This document shows positions 12,201 to 21,588 of a DNA stretch of 64,000 nt, one piece after another. Within the stretch, counting starts at the first letter, position 1, and the number at the start of each line of letters is the position of its first letter. Made by a program: the position numbers and the translations under genes. This DNA is from Pascua guehoae (Eukaryota > Basidiomycota > Tremellomycetes > Trichosporonales > Trichosporonaceae), in the NCBI GenBank assembly GCA_001600415.1, contig BCJX01000017.1, positions 489,005 to 553,004 of the forward strand, read 5' to 3'. The notes beneath the pieces are model-generated. The model did not search any database. It was not told where the DNA came from and was given only the letters and a program-made list of their open reading frames with translations.

Positions 12201-12219
12201 GCATGTCGAGTCGACATGC
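12201..12219. promoter_or_regulatory. Perfect inverted repeat, possible factor-binding site
   Basis: GCATGTCGA-G-TCGACATGC is a perfect 9+1+9 palindrome about 235 bp upstream of the start at 12454. A dimeric regulator site is possible; no direct evidence. Confidence 0.35.
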
Positions 12220-12453
12220 CGCCAACTCTAGTCGGTTGATTGCCCACTTACTCACGTATTTACTGCAGTCTTTGCCTTTGTGGCTTGCAACGATCAAGAG
12301 CAAGAGCATTAGAGCCGGGACGCGACACGGATGGGGCGCTGGCCTGTGGTGACGCCAAGACACTGGCTGAAACCCTTCAAAACAATCCACTCGGCGTGCG
12401 CCTCTTATCAACGCAGCAGCCGTTTGCCACCCATTCGCCACCACTCAGTAAAC

Positions 12454-14910
12454 ATGCCCGCCAACCCAGGCTACGCCGTTGGCCAGCTCACCAAAGCGCT
12501 CCAGGCTACCGTCCTCAGCAATGACCCCAAGGTGACGGCGGCCGCGGCGGAGCGTGCCGAAAAGTGGCAAGAGGTCCTCGACGGCATGCGGAGCGGGAGC
12601 CTTGTCATTGGGTCGCGCAAGCCCGTCGAGCGCTATCCGACCTGGGTGACGCTCGACGTCCTCGCGGGCGGGTTTGCGTCTGGTCGTGCACTGGCAGCCA
12701 CGCCTGTGGAGGCCGACGAGGTGGCGCTAGCTGCGCGCCTCGGCGTTGAGCCTGTTCGCGAGCAGCTCTTTGCGTACCACCTCAGCGACGAGGGGTTGAA
12801 CGAGCTCCGCGACCAGCTGCGCGAGGGCAACTACCGCGTCGACCTCCCAGAGCACGCTGCACTGCCCATTGTTGCATGGCTCTTGGGTATGGGCCACTAC
12901 CAGTCGGCCATGGAGGTTCTTGCCCACATCCAGCCATTCGCAGGCTCGCTGCGGTTCACACCGCGCCCCGCACAGCCGTCCATCGCTGCTCAAGTTCCCC
13001 GGGGCTACGTCTCGCTCCTCACGGTAAAGCAAGCTCGGGAGGCTCTGCGGTCCCGCCCCCCTCGCCCCGGTGTCGAGGACCAGCGCGAGACGCTGCTCAT
13101 CTGGAACCCGCTCATGGATCGCGCCGTCGCGCTCTGGTATCGGCTACTCGAGGGCGACAGGATCAACCTGGCAGCGGCCGACGACGCGTGGAAGAAAGCG
13201 GCGGCGAGGTTGGTCGAGGAGCACGACGACGCCTGCACAAAGCACATGCGAGTGAGCACCACTGGACGCAAGCGCTCCACGCTCCGCCTCCTCGTCGACG
13301 CCGCCTCGTCTCTGCTCAAATCGGGCACTGTCCCAAATCGCCAAGCAGGACTGGTCCGCATCACCGTACTGGGCGCTGTCAAGAAACGCGGCGCGCCTGG
13401 TTCCGACTCGTTGACAACTCTCCGCACACGTCAAAAGAGAATCGGTGAGCGGCCCAGCGCTCACACCCTGGCACCCATTGTTGCCAAACGACTCAAGGAC
13501 CTCAACCCGCACGAGGGTATCCTCAAGACGAACGACTACAGTTACGACGTCACCGAGGCCGAGGCTCTCCTGGCACACACGGCGCGCGACTCGTCCTCAT
13601 CCTCTCAAAAGTCGTCACAGCCGCAAGCCGGTGCCTTCTTCAATCGGTTCATGCTCTACGGGCCCGGGGGTCGACCCCAGTCCCGTAACAAGGTCACGCT
13701 CGTCCCGGCCGTGCCCGCAGGGACGCCCCTGCCCAAATTCGTGCACGTCATTCTTTTCAGGACCACGTTGAATCCCATTTCGCGCCTGATCGAGGAGCGT
13801 GTCATTCCGAGTGCCGAAGTGTACGCTGGCTTTGTCCCCCAGCTCGTCTCTGACATTGTGGCCGCCAACTATGAGGATGTGCCCCTCCAGCACCTGATGG
13901 CTGCACACTACCGGGCATTTGCTTCGCGCCGCTCCCTTTTGCTCCTCGACCTACAGCACCAAGTACGCATCACCGAGCTGCCGTGGGTTGCCGCCCTCTC
14001 GCCTCATACGGTGCGGGACGCGGGGACGACGAGCGCGGCACAGCGGGCGCTCATGGACGTGGGCAAGACGGTCCTCGATGCGTGGCCCGGTACGATTCTG
14101 CCCAACAAGCTCGTCTCGCAGCTGGCCACCCTGACCCAAGTGCTGGGCGAGGACGTCCCGCTCGTCGAGGAGCTGGCGGCCGACATCTTTATGGGCGAGT
14201 TTACGACAAAGTTTGCTCGTGCCGCCGGCCTCGCCGCGCCAGTGGTCCAGAACACCATCTATGCGCGCTACTATGCCCTCGACGCGTCAGACCTCGCGGG
14301 CCTGGACAAGGACTCGTTTATGCGCCTGTGCTCTGCACGTGCACAGGCCGCCCGCGGTACGAGGCAGGCGCAGGGGCGATGGGTCGCGTCAAACGGGACG
14401 GTGATTGAGCAAGCCCAAATCGTGACCACGCACAATCTCGCCCTCCTCGTCCACCTGGGCGTCACGCCCGCCTCGACCTGGCCAGAGCTGGCGGCCAGGG
14501 CGTGGCAGACGACACTCAAGCTCCTCGTGCAGGCGACGCGCACGCCCCGCCCGCTCGCAAAGGTAAAGAATGCAGCGTACGCGTGGCGCCAGGCACTCTT
14601 CTTTGTCTCCATGGGCAGTGACGCCGACGTGTCCGACTTTATCCAGCGTGCCAAGGACGATGTCCTCGGGATGAATGCCAAGCCCAAGCCCGCCAGCACG
14701 GATGGCAAGGATGGCAAGGTGCCCCAGTTTGCGGGCCTGCTAGGCGGCCTCGAGGACGTCCTGAGCGGCGACGCGTTTGATATCCAGGGAAAGTCGGCGA
14801 ATGGGCGGCGGTTCCTGGGCTGGAATCTGGGGCCGCATTGGATCCTGGCAAAGGGCGACACGGGTGCGGACGAGGAGGCCACTCAGGGAGAGAGGTTGTC
14901 ACCACAGTAG
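12454..14910 (+). CDS. Large intronless conserved-looking protein of unknown function
   Basis: 818 aa from the ATG at 12454 (AAACATGCCC). The frame is open upstream to an ATG at 12331, but that stretch has poor codon use, so the inner start is preferred. GC-ending codons run through the whole length and no splice sites are needed. The N-terminal third has a dense block (PTWVTLDVLAGGFASGRALA, then LSDEGLNELRDQLREG, then LPIVAWLLGMGHYQSAMEVL). To my memory this resembles uncharacterised proteins found in some bacteria and fungi, but I cannot name the family. No signal peptide or transmembrane segment; mixed helical content and low-complexity Ser/Gln near residue 385. An intronless 2.46-kb gene among neighbours with 3-12 introns raises the possibility of horizontal transfer or retroposition. 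Function unknown. Confidence 0.75.
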   Translation: MPANPGYAVGQLTKALQATVLSNDPKVTAAAAERAEKWQEVLDGMRSGSLVIGSRKPVERYPTWVTLDVLAGGFASGRALAATPVEADEVALAARLGVEPVREQLFAYHLSDEGLNELRDQLREGNYRVDLPEHAALPIVAWLLGMGHYQSAMEVLAHIQPFAGSLRFTPRPAQPSIAAQVPRGYVSLLTVKQAREALRSRPPRPGVEDQRETLLIWNPLMDRAVALWYRLLEGDRINLAAADDAWKKAAARLVEEHDDACTKHMRVSTTGRKRSTLRLLVDAASSLLKSGTVPNRQAGLVRITVLGAVKKRGAPGSDSLTTLRTRQKRIGERPSAHTLAPIVAKRLKDLNPHEGILKTNDYSYDVTEAEALLAHTARDSSSSSQKSSQPQAGAFFNRFMLYGPGGRPQSRNKVTLVPAVPAGTPLPKFVHVILFRTTLNPISRLIEERVIPSAEVYAGFVPQLVSDIVAANYEDVPLQHLMAAHYRAFASRRSLLLLDLQHQVRITELPWVAALSPHTVRDAGTTSAAQRALMDVGKTVLDAWPGTILPNKLVSQLATLTQVLGEDVPLVEELAADIFMGEFTTKFARAAGLAAPVVQNTIYARYYALDASDLAGLDKDSFMRLCSARAQAARGTRQAQGRWVASNGTVIEQAQIVTTHNLALLVHLGVTPASTWPELAARAWQTTLKLLVQATRTPRPLAKVKNAAYAWRQALFFVSMGSDADVSDFIQRAKDDVLGMNAKPKPASTDGKDGKVPQFAGLLGGLEDVLSGDAFDIQGKSANGRRFLGWNLGPHWILAKGDTGADEEATQGERLSPQ

Positions 14911-15927
14911 GAAGGGTATCATACATACAGCAGGATGGCAGAGGTGGTGATGCTGAATATGTGTGGCCAGCCATGTCCCTTCACTCTTTCCCGGGTTGAC
15001 TATGTAGTATACAGTAGGTCCAATGTGAACAAAGTACGCACACTCGTATGTGCCCGTCACTTGTTGATGCGCTACTGTAGGTTGTGCTGCACTGCACCCA
15101 CCAAAGTTTACGGCACGGCCAAAAATACTTCGGACAGGCGCAATCGTCGTGTTTCATGCCCAAGGACGTACTCGGCAGCGCCATCTCACTGTCATCTCAC
15201 TGTCATCCCACTGCCATCACACTGCCATCCCACTGCCATACCATGTCACCAACTCAGCCGACGGCGGCTGCAAGGCGGTCAACGAGGTGCAAGTTGAATA
15301 CAGCAGCAGTGAGCGCTATGCGCTACCCAGTGTGCGCGCACGAGGCATGTTGCAGCTGGGCGAACCTTCATGGCGGCCAGAGGGCATTTGATAGGGCCAA
15401 GGGCAGCTGCAGTGCTCCCTGTAGGTACGGGCGGTACAGGCACATCCGAGTCCATCTTTGCACACCAGTCTGTCAGTCTGTGACTATTCTGGCAAAGGGT
15501 AACGAATAATGGTCCATCTCGCCATTGGTGCCTCTGAGCTGAAAACCCATGGACTGGACTGGACAGGACCGACAGCTACCGCATGTGGCACAAGCGGTGC
15601 ACAGGAACACGACACATTTTCCCCTGCAGCGGGACGATTTCAAAGTGACCAGAGTGAGCAGAGTAGAGTGATTGTGCAGTGCATCCGAGGGGTTCAGGGG
15701 CCGTGGCATCCAGAACGCTCGTCGTCGCCCCCCATGCCACCACTGCCCACCACCTACCGCGCCGACCGACGTACCCTGGTATGCATGCACAGCACATGGC
15801 GGTGTCACAGTCACAGAGTGTGCTGTTTAAACCTGTGCTGTCCGATGTTGAGATTCTTGTCATTGTTCCTTGTCTTCTGTCATCCAACTCAAAAGTCTAG
15901 TCTACGCGTCGGTGGCACTCACTCGGA
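14911..15927. other. Intergenic, with a short tandem repeat
   Basis: No gene is seen. At 15183-15237 there are five 11-bp units (ATCTCACTGTC / ATCCCACTGCC). Confidence 0.5.
15183..15237. repeat. 11-bp tandem repeat, five units
   Basis: Units at 15183, 15194, 15205, 15216 and 15227 differ by one to three bases from ATCCCACTGCC. Minisatellite in intergenic DNA. Confidence 0.8.
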
Positions 15928-17787
15928 ATGGACGCCGACAAGGGTCTCCCCGCCAACACGCCGTGGCGCCCACACTTGGTCAATCTGTTTTCGCTTTCGC
16001 GTCGCCCACGCCGTGAGTACAGATGTGTGCCGTACAAACCGTACCATGTGTTCCGAACTACTGGGTTCGAGTTTGCCGAGCCGAGTCCGATGGAAACAGG
16101 CATACTGGTACAACCTAAAGCAAGGTCATAGCTGACTTGCTCTCAGATGGAGACACGCTCCCATCGATGCACGACGGCGTGCCCGTCGTACCGTGCTGGC
16201 GCCCCACGCGGCGGCGCGTGTTCATTCTAGTCGCGATCACTATCGTGGCCGCGGGCTTTGGGTATGCCGTCATGGACCCCGCGCAGTTTGCTGGCGTGGG
16301 CTTTTTGGGACTGGAGCAACGGCTCGAGGAGCAGCCCGAGCCTGAGATTGGTGTGCTTGAAGACTTGTCGCCGTCGGCGCCATGGATACCGATGCGGTTC
16401 ACACAGTGCACACCGGGTATGCCGGCGTGGTTTGCGCCGTGCGTCGCCGAGAATTCACCCCATGGCGACCGGCTCGTGGGCGAGGAACTCTTGTACAGCG
16501 GGTTTGCGATTCCGTTCCCCATCTTTGTCGACGAGGCGCAGCGGGATAAGTGGCTCGGCGGTGTTGGGGATATCGTGGATCGAGCGCTGCCGAGGGACGA
16601 CGAGTATATGTTCTACCGAACCCGGTACGGGCAGAACTATGTGAGTAGCAGCGTGCCGAGGAGTGGCTTTGTGAATGCTCTGTCTGCGGCCACTACGATG
16701 TGGAGCCATCCCCCACCCCCGAGCTAACGCCCAGGTCCTCCACGACATCGAGTACACGCCTCCGACAGAGTTTGACAGCTGGGCGTCCGACTCGTGCATG
16801 TCGCCCCATACGACGCTGAGCGGCCTCAACCTGAGCCCGCGCAACGCGTCCGAGCCGCCGAGCAACATGTCGGCGATTCTGATCAACACGCCCGACTCGT
16901 GGTCGTTTCAGCACTTTCTCGACCGCGTCACACACGTCATTTCCCAGGCCACGCTCCTGTCCTCTGACTCGGACGCGTCGGGGACCGCTCCCGTCGCGCT
17001 GGCGGGCAAGGCCGGGTCGGCGCAGGTGCAGCAGCTGTGGGAGCTGATGGGGTTCAGCGAGACGCGTATCCTCCACGAGCCCAGGGAGCGGCTCAGTCTC
17101 GACCGCATCATCTACTCGTGCAAGACTGTGCTGATCCACCCGTTTCTGAGCTGGAAGACGTACGAGCTCATGGGGGTGCCGTGGGCGACGCCGCAGAGCG
17201 AGACGACGGGACAGAACACGGCGACGCCGCAGAACACGACGGCGACGACGAAGAAGAAGACGGTGAGCACGAGAAACCTTGTACGCGTCGCAGCTATCCT
17301 CACTGACACAAAGATCATGTACATGTCCCGCTCGAACGGCAAGGCCGTCAACGGCGGCCGGCAGATCGTCAACGAACCCGCCGTCGTCGCTGCCATCCAA
17401 GAAGTTCTCGCCGAGCGCGGGCTGGACGAGCAACTGGTCCACTTTGACCCCGACGCGTACGCCAGCATGACCCAGGTCATTGACGCGTTTTCAACCGACG
17501 TGCTCGCCGTTGTGGGCCCACACGGCGGAGCACTCATGAACCACCGCTTCGCAGGGCCGGGCACGCTCGTGCTCGAGTTTCTCCCGACGTCGCGCCTGGC
17601 CTATATCAACTATGAGGAGGCGAGCTTGATCAACCAGACGTACGCGACCATTGTCGTCGACCCAGAGCCGGATACCAAGGATGACATGGTCATTGACCCA
17701 GAGCACGTGAGGCAGGTCCTCCGCGGTCACCTGGGGCGGGCGCGGGAGGAGCATGTAATGATGAGCTCGAGCTGGGATTTGGAGTGA
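15928..17787 (+). CDS. GT61 (DUF563)-type glycosyltransferase, type II membrane protein
   Basis: Exons: 15928-16012, 16147-16640, 16735-17262, 17314-17787; 526 aa; introns of 134, 94 and 51 bp. A short cytosolic tail is followed by a membrane segment at residues about 52-71 (RRRVFILVAITIVAAGFGYA), the topology of a Golgi glycosyltransferase. Downstream are HDIEYTPPTEFDSW, a NTPDSWSFQHFLDRVTH block, and near the C-terminus DVLAVVGPHGGALMNHRF followed by LVLEFLP. This last block is the GT61 nucleotide-sugar-domain signature (D-x3-G-x-HG-[AG]-x-L-x-N). The family includes plant beta-1,2-xylosyltransferase and animal EOGT; donor and acceptor here are unknown. The third intron is 51 bp, a multiple of three and free of stops, so its retention would insert 17 residues. 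The stop codon sits inside a 23-bp tandem repeat. Confidence 0.85.
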
Positions 17788-17877
17788 GCCCGAGCTGGGT
17801 TTTGGAGCGAGTTGGAGCTGGGTTTTTGAGTGAGCTCGAGCTGGGTTTTTGAGTGAGCCCGAGCTTCGATTTGCAGT
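17763..17877. repeat. 23-bp tandem repeat spanning the GT61 stop codon
   Basis: Five exact-length units start at 17763, 17786, 17809, 17832 and 17855 (consensus GAGCTCGAGCTGGGTTTTTG plus AGT). The stop TGA (17785-17787) is formed at the junction of units 1 and 2, so the first unit encodes the last residues and the others lie in the 3' untranslated region. Confidence 0.85.
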
Positions 17878-18485
17878 GAGCGCGGGGTTGGGAGGTCGAT
17901 CAGAATTGTACACCTGTAGCCACATTGTAAAAGCAACCACAGTTCATAGATGGACATTAGATGCACACTACATGCTGCGCCGCACTGGTGTGCCGGGACT
18001 CTGACTACAGTGCTACCAACATCTCTTCGAGACCACACCGTCGTGCCCCACAAGGCCCCAAGTTGACAGTCCAGCCGCGGTCACAGCCACGGTCATAGAC
18101 ACGGTCATAGACACGGTCGACATGGGTTTCACGTTGCCCCATGCTCCAGTGTGCGCCCCTGCCCCCACCAGCGGGGCACTGTACTATATTTCCCGAGCCG
18201 TCCTACGCGACGTCGGCATTCAAGACGGACGCGTACGGACGCGTACGGACGCGATATCGGCGAAACAAAAACAACAATCAGTCTGCCATGCCACTCATCG
18301 ACGGACGCCCGCACGACCTGGCGGCATTCGGCCCCGAATGCCGATCACCGAGGCGAGACCGAGCCCCCGGCCAGACTGGGACCGGCGTCCATGCCGTCAA
18401 CAGGTACATAGCTATGTTCGATGTCGTTCCACCATACCCGTTATCTCGCACAGAGACCAACTCCAACTCTCACTCAGTATCCACG
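17788..18485. other. Intergenic between GT61 gene and HTD2
   Basis: After the 23-bp repeat no gene is seen. A short repeated GGTCATAGACAC motif occurs at about 18091-18115 and repeated GACGCGTACG at about 18227-18250, upstream of the HTD2 start. Confidence 0.5.
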
Positions 18486-20848
18486 ATGCTCGCCCTGCGC
18501 CCCCTCACACGCACGTCTCTCCGCGCCGTCCGCCCCGCTGTCACTGCACCGACAGCGGCAGCGAAAGCAGTGGCAGCGAAAGCAGCCTTTAGCACCACCC
18601 CCGCGCGCCAGGACACGACACCGGGCGAGATTGCCCAGGCGACCAAGGACTGGATCCGGGGCATGACCTCGCGCCCGGCGCAGATTGAAAAGGAGGTCCT
18701 GGATGCGACCAAGGCCGAGCAGCTCGTGCGCACGCTGCCCACGCGGGGGGCGGCGGGGGGCAGCGCGGTAGCGAATACGGACGCGCCGGGGACGCTGGGG
18801 AAGGCGCACCATTGGGTCTACTTTACGCCGACCGAGTGGTTGAGCGAGCTGGCGCCGGATGGGACTAGTGCTGTGAGTTTACTGGGGGGGGGTGGGTGTC
18901 GACGGTTTGTGAAGGGGGGCTGGGGCTGGGGCTGGGGCGAGGTGGTTGGCTGTGGGCTGTGGAGATCGGGAGATCGGGAGGGGTAGTAAAACTGGAGAGT
19001 GGGCGGCTGGACGTAGAGGGGAGGCTGGGACGATGTCTAAGGCCACAAGGCGGATGCCGAGATCAAGTGGGTGTGGTTGGCGCTGGAGTTGGACCTCGAG
19101 TTGGAGGTCGACGTAGAGCTGGAACAGTACGCTTCAAGCGTGCATATTGTCCTGGAACATCACGGCGGCTTGACCGGCGAGAGCTGGGCAATGCGCCGTG
19201 TGTCGTTATTCCAGCCTTGGCAAACACTCTGCGCCGAGCCTGGCTTTGTCCTCGCTCGTGTCTTCCAACACCGAGGCATACTGTTGTCTGTCGCCAGCTC
19301 GACGCTGGATCGGTGACCAGACGCTCCTCCACTCGCTCGACTGGTGTAGACCTCTTGTTGTCTCTTGTCTCTACATACATATAAACATATTGCATTTCTC
19401 CTCTCTGAAGGCCGCTACCTCCCACTGTGAACCCCCCTTAGCCCCCTCCAACCCCCGACCTCCAACCCCCGCCCCCCTCCCCAACCCCAATATAACCCCC
19501 CTAACACGCAGGAATACAACGCCCCACCCCCCTTCAAGCGCCGGATGTGGGCCGGCGGCTCGATCCAATGGCGCCCCTCGTCGCCGCTGCGCCTCGACGT
19601 CGAGTGCGAGCAGAGCGTCGTGATCCCGCGCATCGAGCACAAGGGCGACATGATGTTTGTCTTCCAGGAGCGCGAGTATAGCCAGCCGGGCACCGACGGG
19701 TGGCTCGTCAAGGAGGAGCGGTCGCATGTGTTTTTGCCGGGCGAGGGCAAGAATAAGTCGAGCGAGAAGACAAAGGCAAAGGATAAGAAGAGTGGTGAGT
19801 GGGTTGGGGTGGAGTGTGCGTGTGTGTGTGTGTGCGTGGTGTGTGCGTGGAGTGTGGCGTGTGGCATGGAGATGTGGTGTGGAGTGCGGCGTGGAGATGA
19901 GGTAGATGGAGAGATGAAAGGGAGTAGGGAGTAGGGCCGTGGTGGTGCTGAGAGAGGGAGGTAGATTGTGAAGAGCGATGGGGGACGCTGAGAGGAGTGA
20001 GGGGAGCGTGATTGCAAAAGTCGACGCGGAGGCGTGTGTCCTCGCGGGGGGGGGGCACCGTTGCATGTGGGGGTGGGGCGCGACTCCGGAAAGCCGCTTG
20101 TGTCCCAAGCAACTATGCGGACACGCGCATGCGTTGCGACAGTGTCGGCAGTGGCAGGACGCACGCTAGCACAGGCAGGATCCGCCTCTGCTGAGAACTG
20201 CCGTTGGCTAGAACGTTCGGAAGCGGGGTCGTTGAGCAGGGCGAACAGTCGGCGCCCTCATATTCAGACGACGACAAAGGGGTCGTCATTAGACCCAAAC
20301 CTGTGCTCGGCATTATCGCGTTGGTTCGCCCGTCGCTCGCGAGCTGAGCCATTTGGCAACTGGCCGCGAGCCCACGCGTATCATCTACCCTACCCTCGTA
20401 CCCTCCCCTCGTTCCCTCGTCCCCTCCCAGCCCCATACCCCCCTGACCTCGCACTAACGACCCAGCCGCCCTCCCCAAGCCCGACTTCACCCACACCTAC
20501 ACGCCCTCCACCCCGCTCCTCTTCCGCTACTCTGCCCTAACCTGGAACGGGCACAAGATCCACTACGACCTCGAGTGGACGCGCACCGTCGAGGGCCACC
20601 CAGACCTCGTCGTCCACGGCCCGCTGACCGCGACGCTCCTCGTCGAAATGGCCGGCCTGGCGGCGCGCGATGTCGCCGCCGAGCTCGTCCGGTTCGACTA
20701 CCGCGCCACGAGCCCGATGTACGTCAACAAGCCCATTTCGCTCAATGCCGCCTGGGACGGGGTGAGGGGCGGCAAGCTCACGCTCTGGGCCGAGCAGGAG
20801 GGGAGGGTCGGGATGAAGGCCACGGCAGAGTTGAAGGGGACCATGTAG
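18486..20848 (+). CDS. HTD2: Mitochondrial 3-hydroxyacyl-thioester dehydratase, HTD2 type
   Basis: Exons: 18486-18872, 19512-19794, 20466-20848; 350 aa. The N-terminus (MLALRPLTRTSLRAVRPAVT and on to KAAFSTTPARQ) is a basic, Ser/Ala-rich mitochondrial presequence. The second exon holds PPPFKRRMWAGGSIQW and the third FRYSALTWNGHKIHYDLEW followed by DLVVHGPLTATLLVEM. These are the hot-dog-fold hydratase 2 signatures of yeast Htd2/Rmd12, with the catalytic Asp/His region in NGHKIHYD. The enzyme dehydrates 3-hydroxyacyl-ACP in mitochondrial type II fatty acid synthesis, which feeds lipoic acid formation. Both introns (639 and 671 bp) are very long for this locus and contain G-rich and (GT)n low-complexity DNA; no extra exon is needed to complete the domain. 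Its 3' end faces that of the CLYBL-like gene. Confidence 0.92.
19812..19848. repeat. (GT)n-rich microsatellite inside HTD2 intron 2
   Basis: A GTGTGCGTGTGTGTG-type run lies just after the donor site of the 671-bp intron. Confidence 0.7.
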
Positions 20849-21588
20849 GGTGTAAAAAGATAGGGCGAGCGTGTAGGATCCATGAAGTGTGTGGATGGTT
20901 TATGTGGTTGCCTCGGTGGGCGCGGGGTGCAGTGCGTCGTGGAGCACGAGCTGTGCAGTTTGCAGTGTGCAGTGTGCCGCATGCTGGCTGACGGTACTGC
21001 TGCGGCGGTGTTCGGTAGGCAGCCGTGCAGAGGACACTGCGTGCACAACGTCTCCACCTTGTTCAGCATTTTGAGGGGCTAAGGGCAGGACAGCAAGGAA
21101 CAGAACAGTCTATAAGATGTGGGTTGGGTGAAACACGATGGTAGAGGGGATAGTGGGCAGCGGTGGAGATAGCAATAGACACGGGCGTTAAACAGACAGG
21201 TAGGCACGCACCGGCGGTCGACAAAGGGTGGTCAATGGTAGGCACAGGTGGCAAGATTGTGGACAACGGTGGACATGGTGGCTGTGGACAATGGTGGACA
21301 ATGGTGGACAATGGTGGACTTAGGTGGACAATGGTGGACTTAGGTGGACAATGGTGGACTTGGTGGACAGGATGGTGGACCGCACTGGACCCGATGCTCG
21401 ACCGGTCTACAGAGGGGAGAGACCCATGGACAGCAACAGTGGACAACAAGAAAGTAGCAAGCAGTTGGGCACGACACTGCAGTCCCAACAACGACTCTGC
21501 GTCCGATATTGTGCATCGACAATCCCACAGCCCCAGCCTTCTTACTCTGATCTCCGACTCCTTCCCAAACGGACCCCACCACGCACGC
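20849..21588. other. Convergent intergenic region between HTD2 and CLYBL
   Basis: No gene is seen. 21259-21380 consists of a GGTGGACAAT-type repeat (listed separately) between the 3' ends of two convergent genes, where transcripts must terminate. Confidence 0.5.
21259..21380. repeat. GGTGGACAAT tandem repeat between convergent genes
   Basis: At least nine imperfect copies of a 10-bp GTGGACAATG unit, some forming a 20-bp higher unit with GGACTTAGGT. Strongly strand-asymmetric (G/A on the + strand). Confidence 0.8.

Larger units (their letters stand above)
11185..12453. other. Intergenic upstream of the 818-aa gene
   Basis: No gene is seen. It holds a two-copy direct repeat (12102-12127 and 12128-12152, about 25 bp each) and a perfect palindrome at 12201-12219, about 235 bp before the ATG; both are listed separately. 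Confidence 0.5.

Noticed and set aside
12331..12453. Upstream in-frame ATG of the 818-aa gene
   Set aside because: The extra 41 residues have non-coding codon use; the ATG at 12454 has the better context and starts the GC3-rich stretch.
16060..16110. GGGTTCGAGTTTG resembling a tRNA T-loop
   Set aside because: No matching T-stem, acceptor stem or A box; it lies in intron 1 of the GT61 gene. No tRNA gene was found anywhere in the window.
16693..17442. 249-aa minus-strand Arg-rich ORF
   Set aside because: Antisense shadow of GT61 exon 3 in GC-rich coding DNA.
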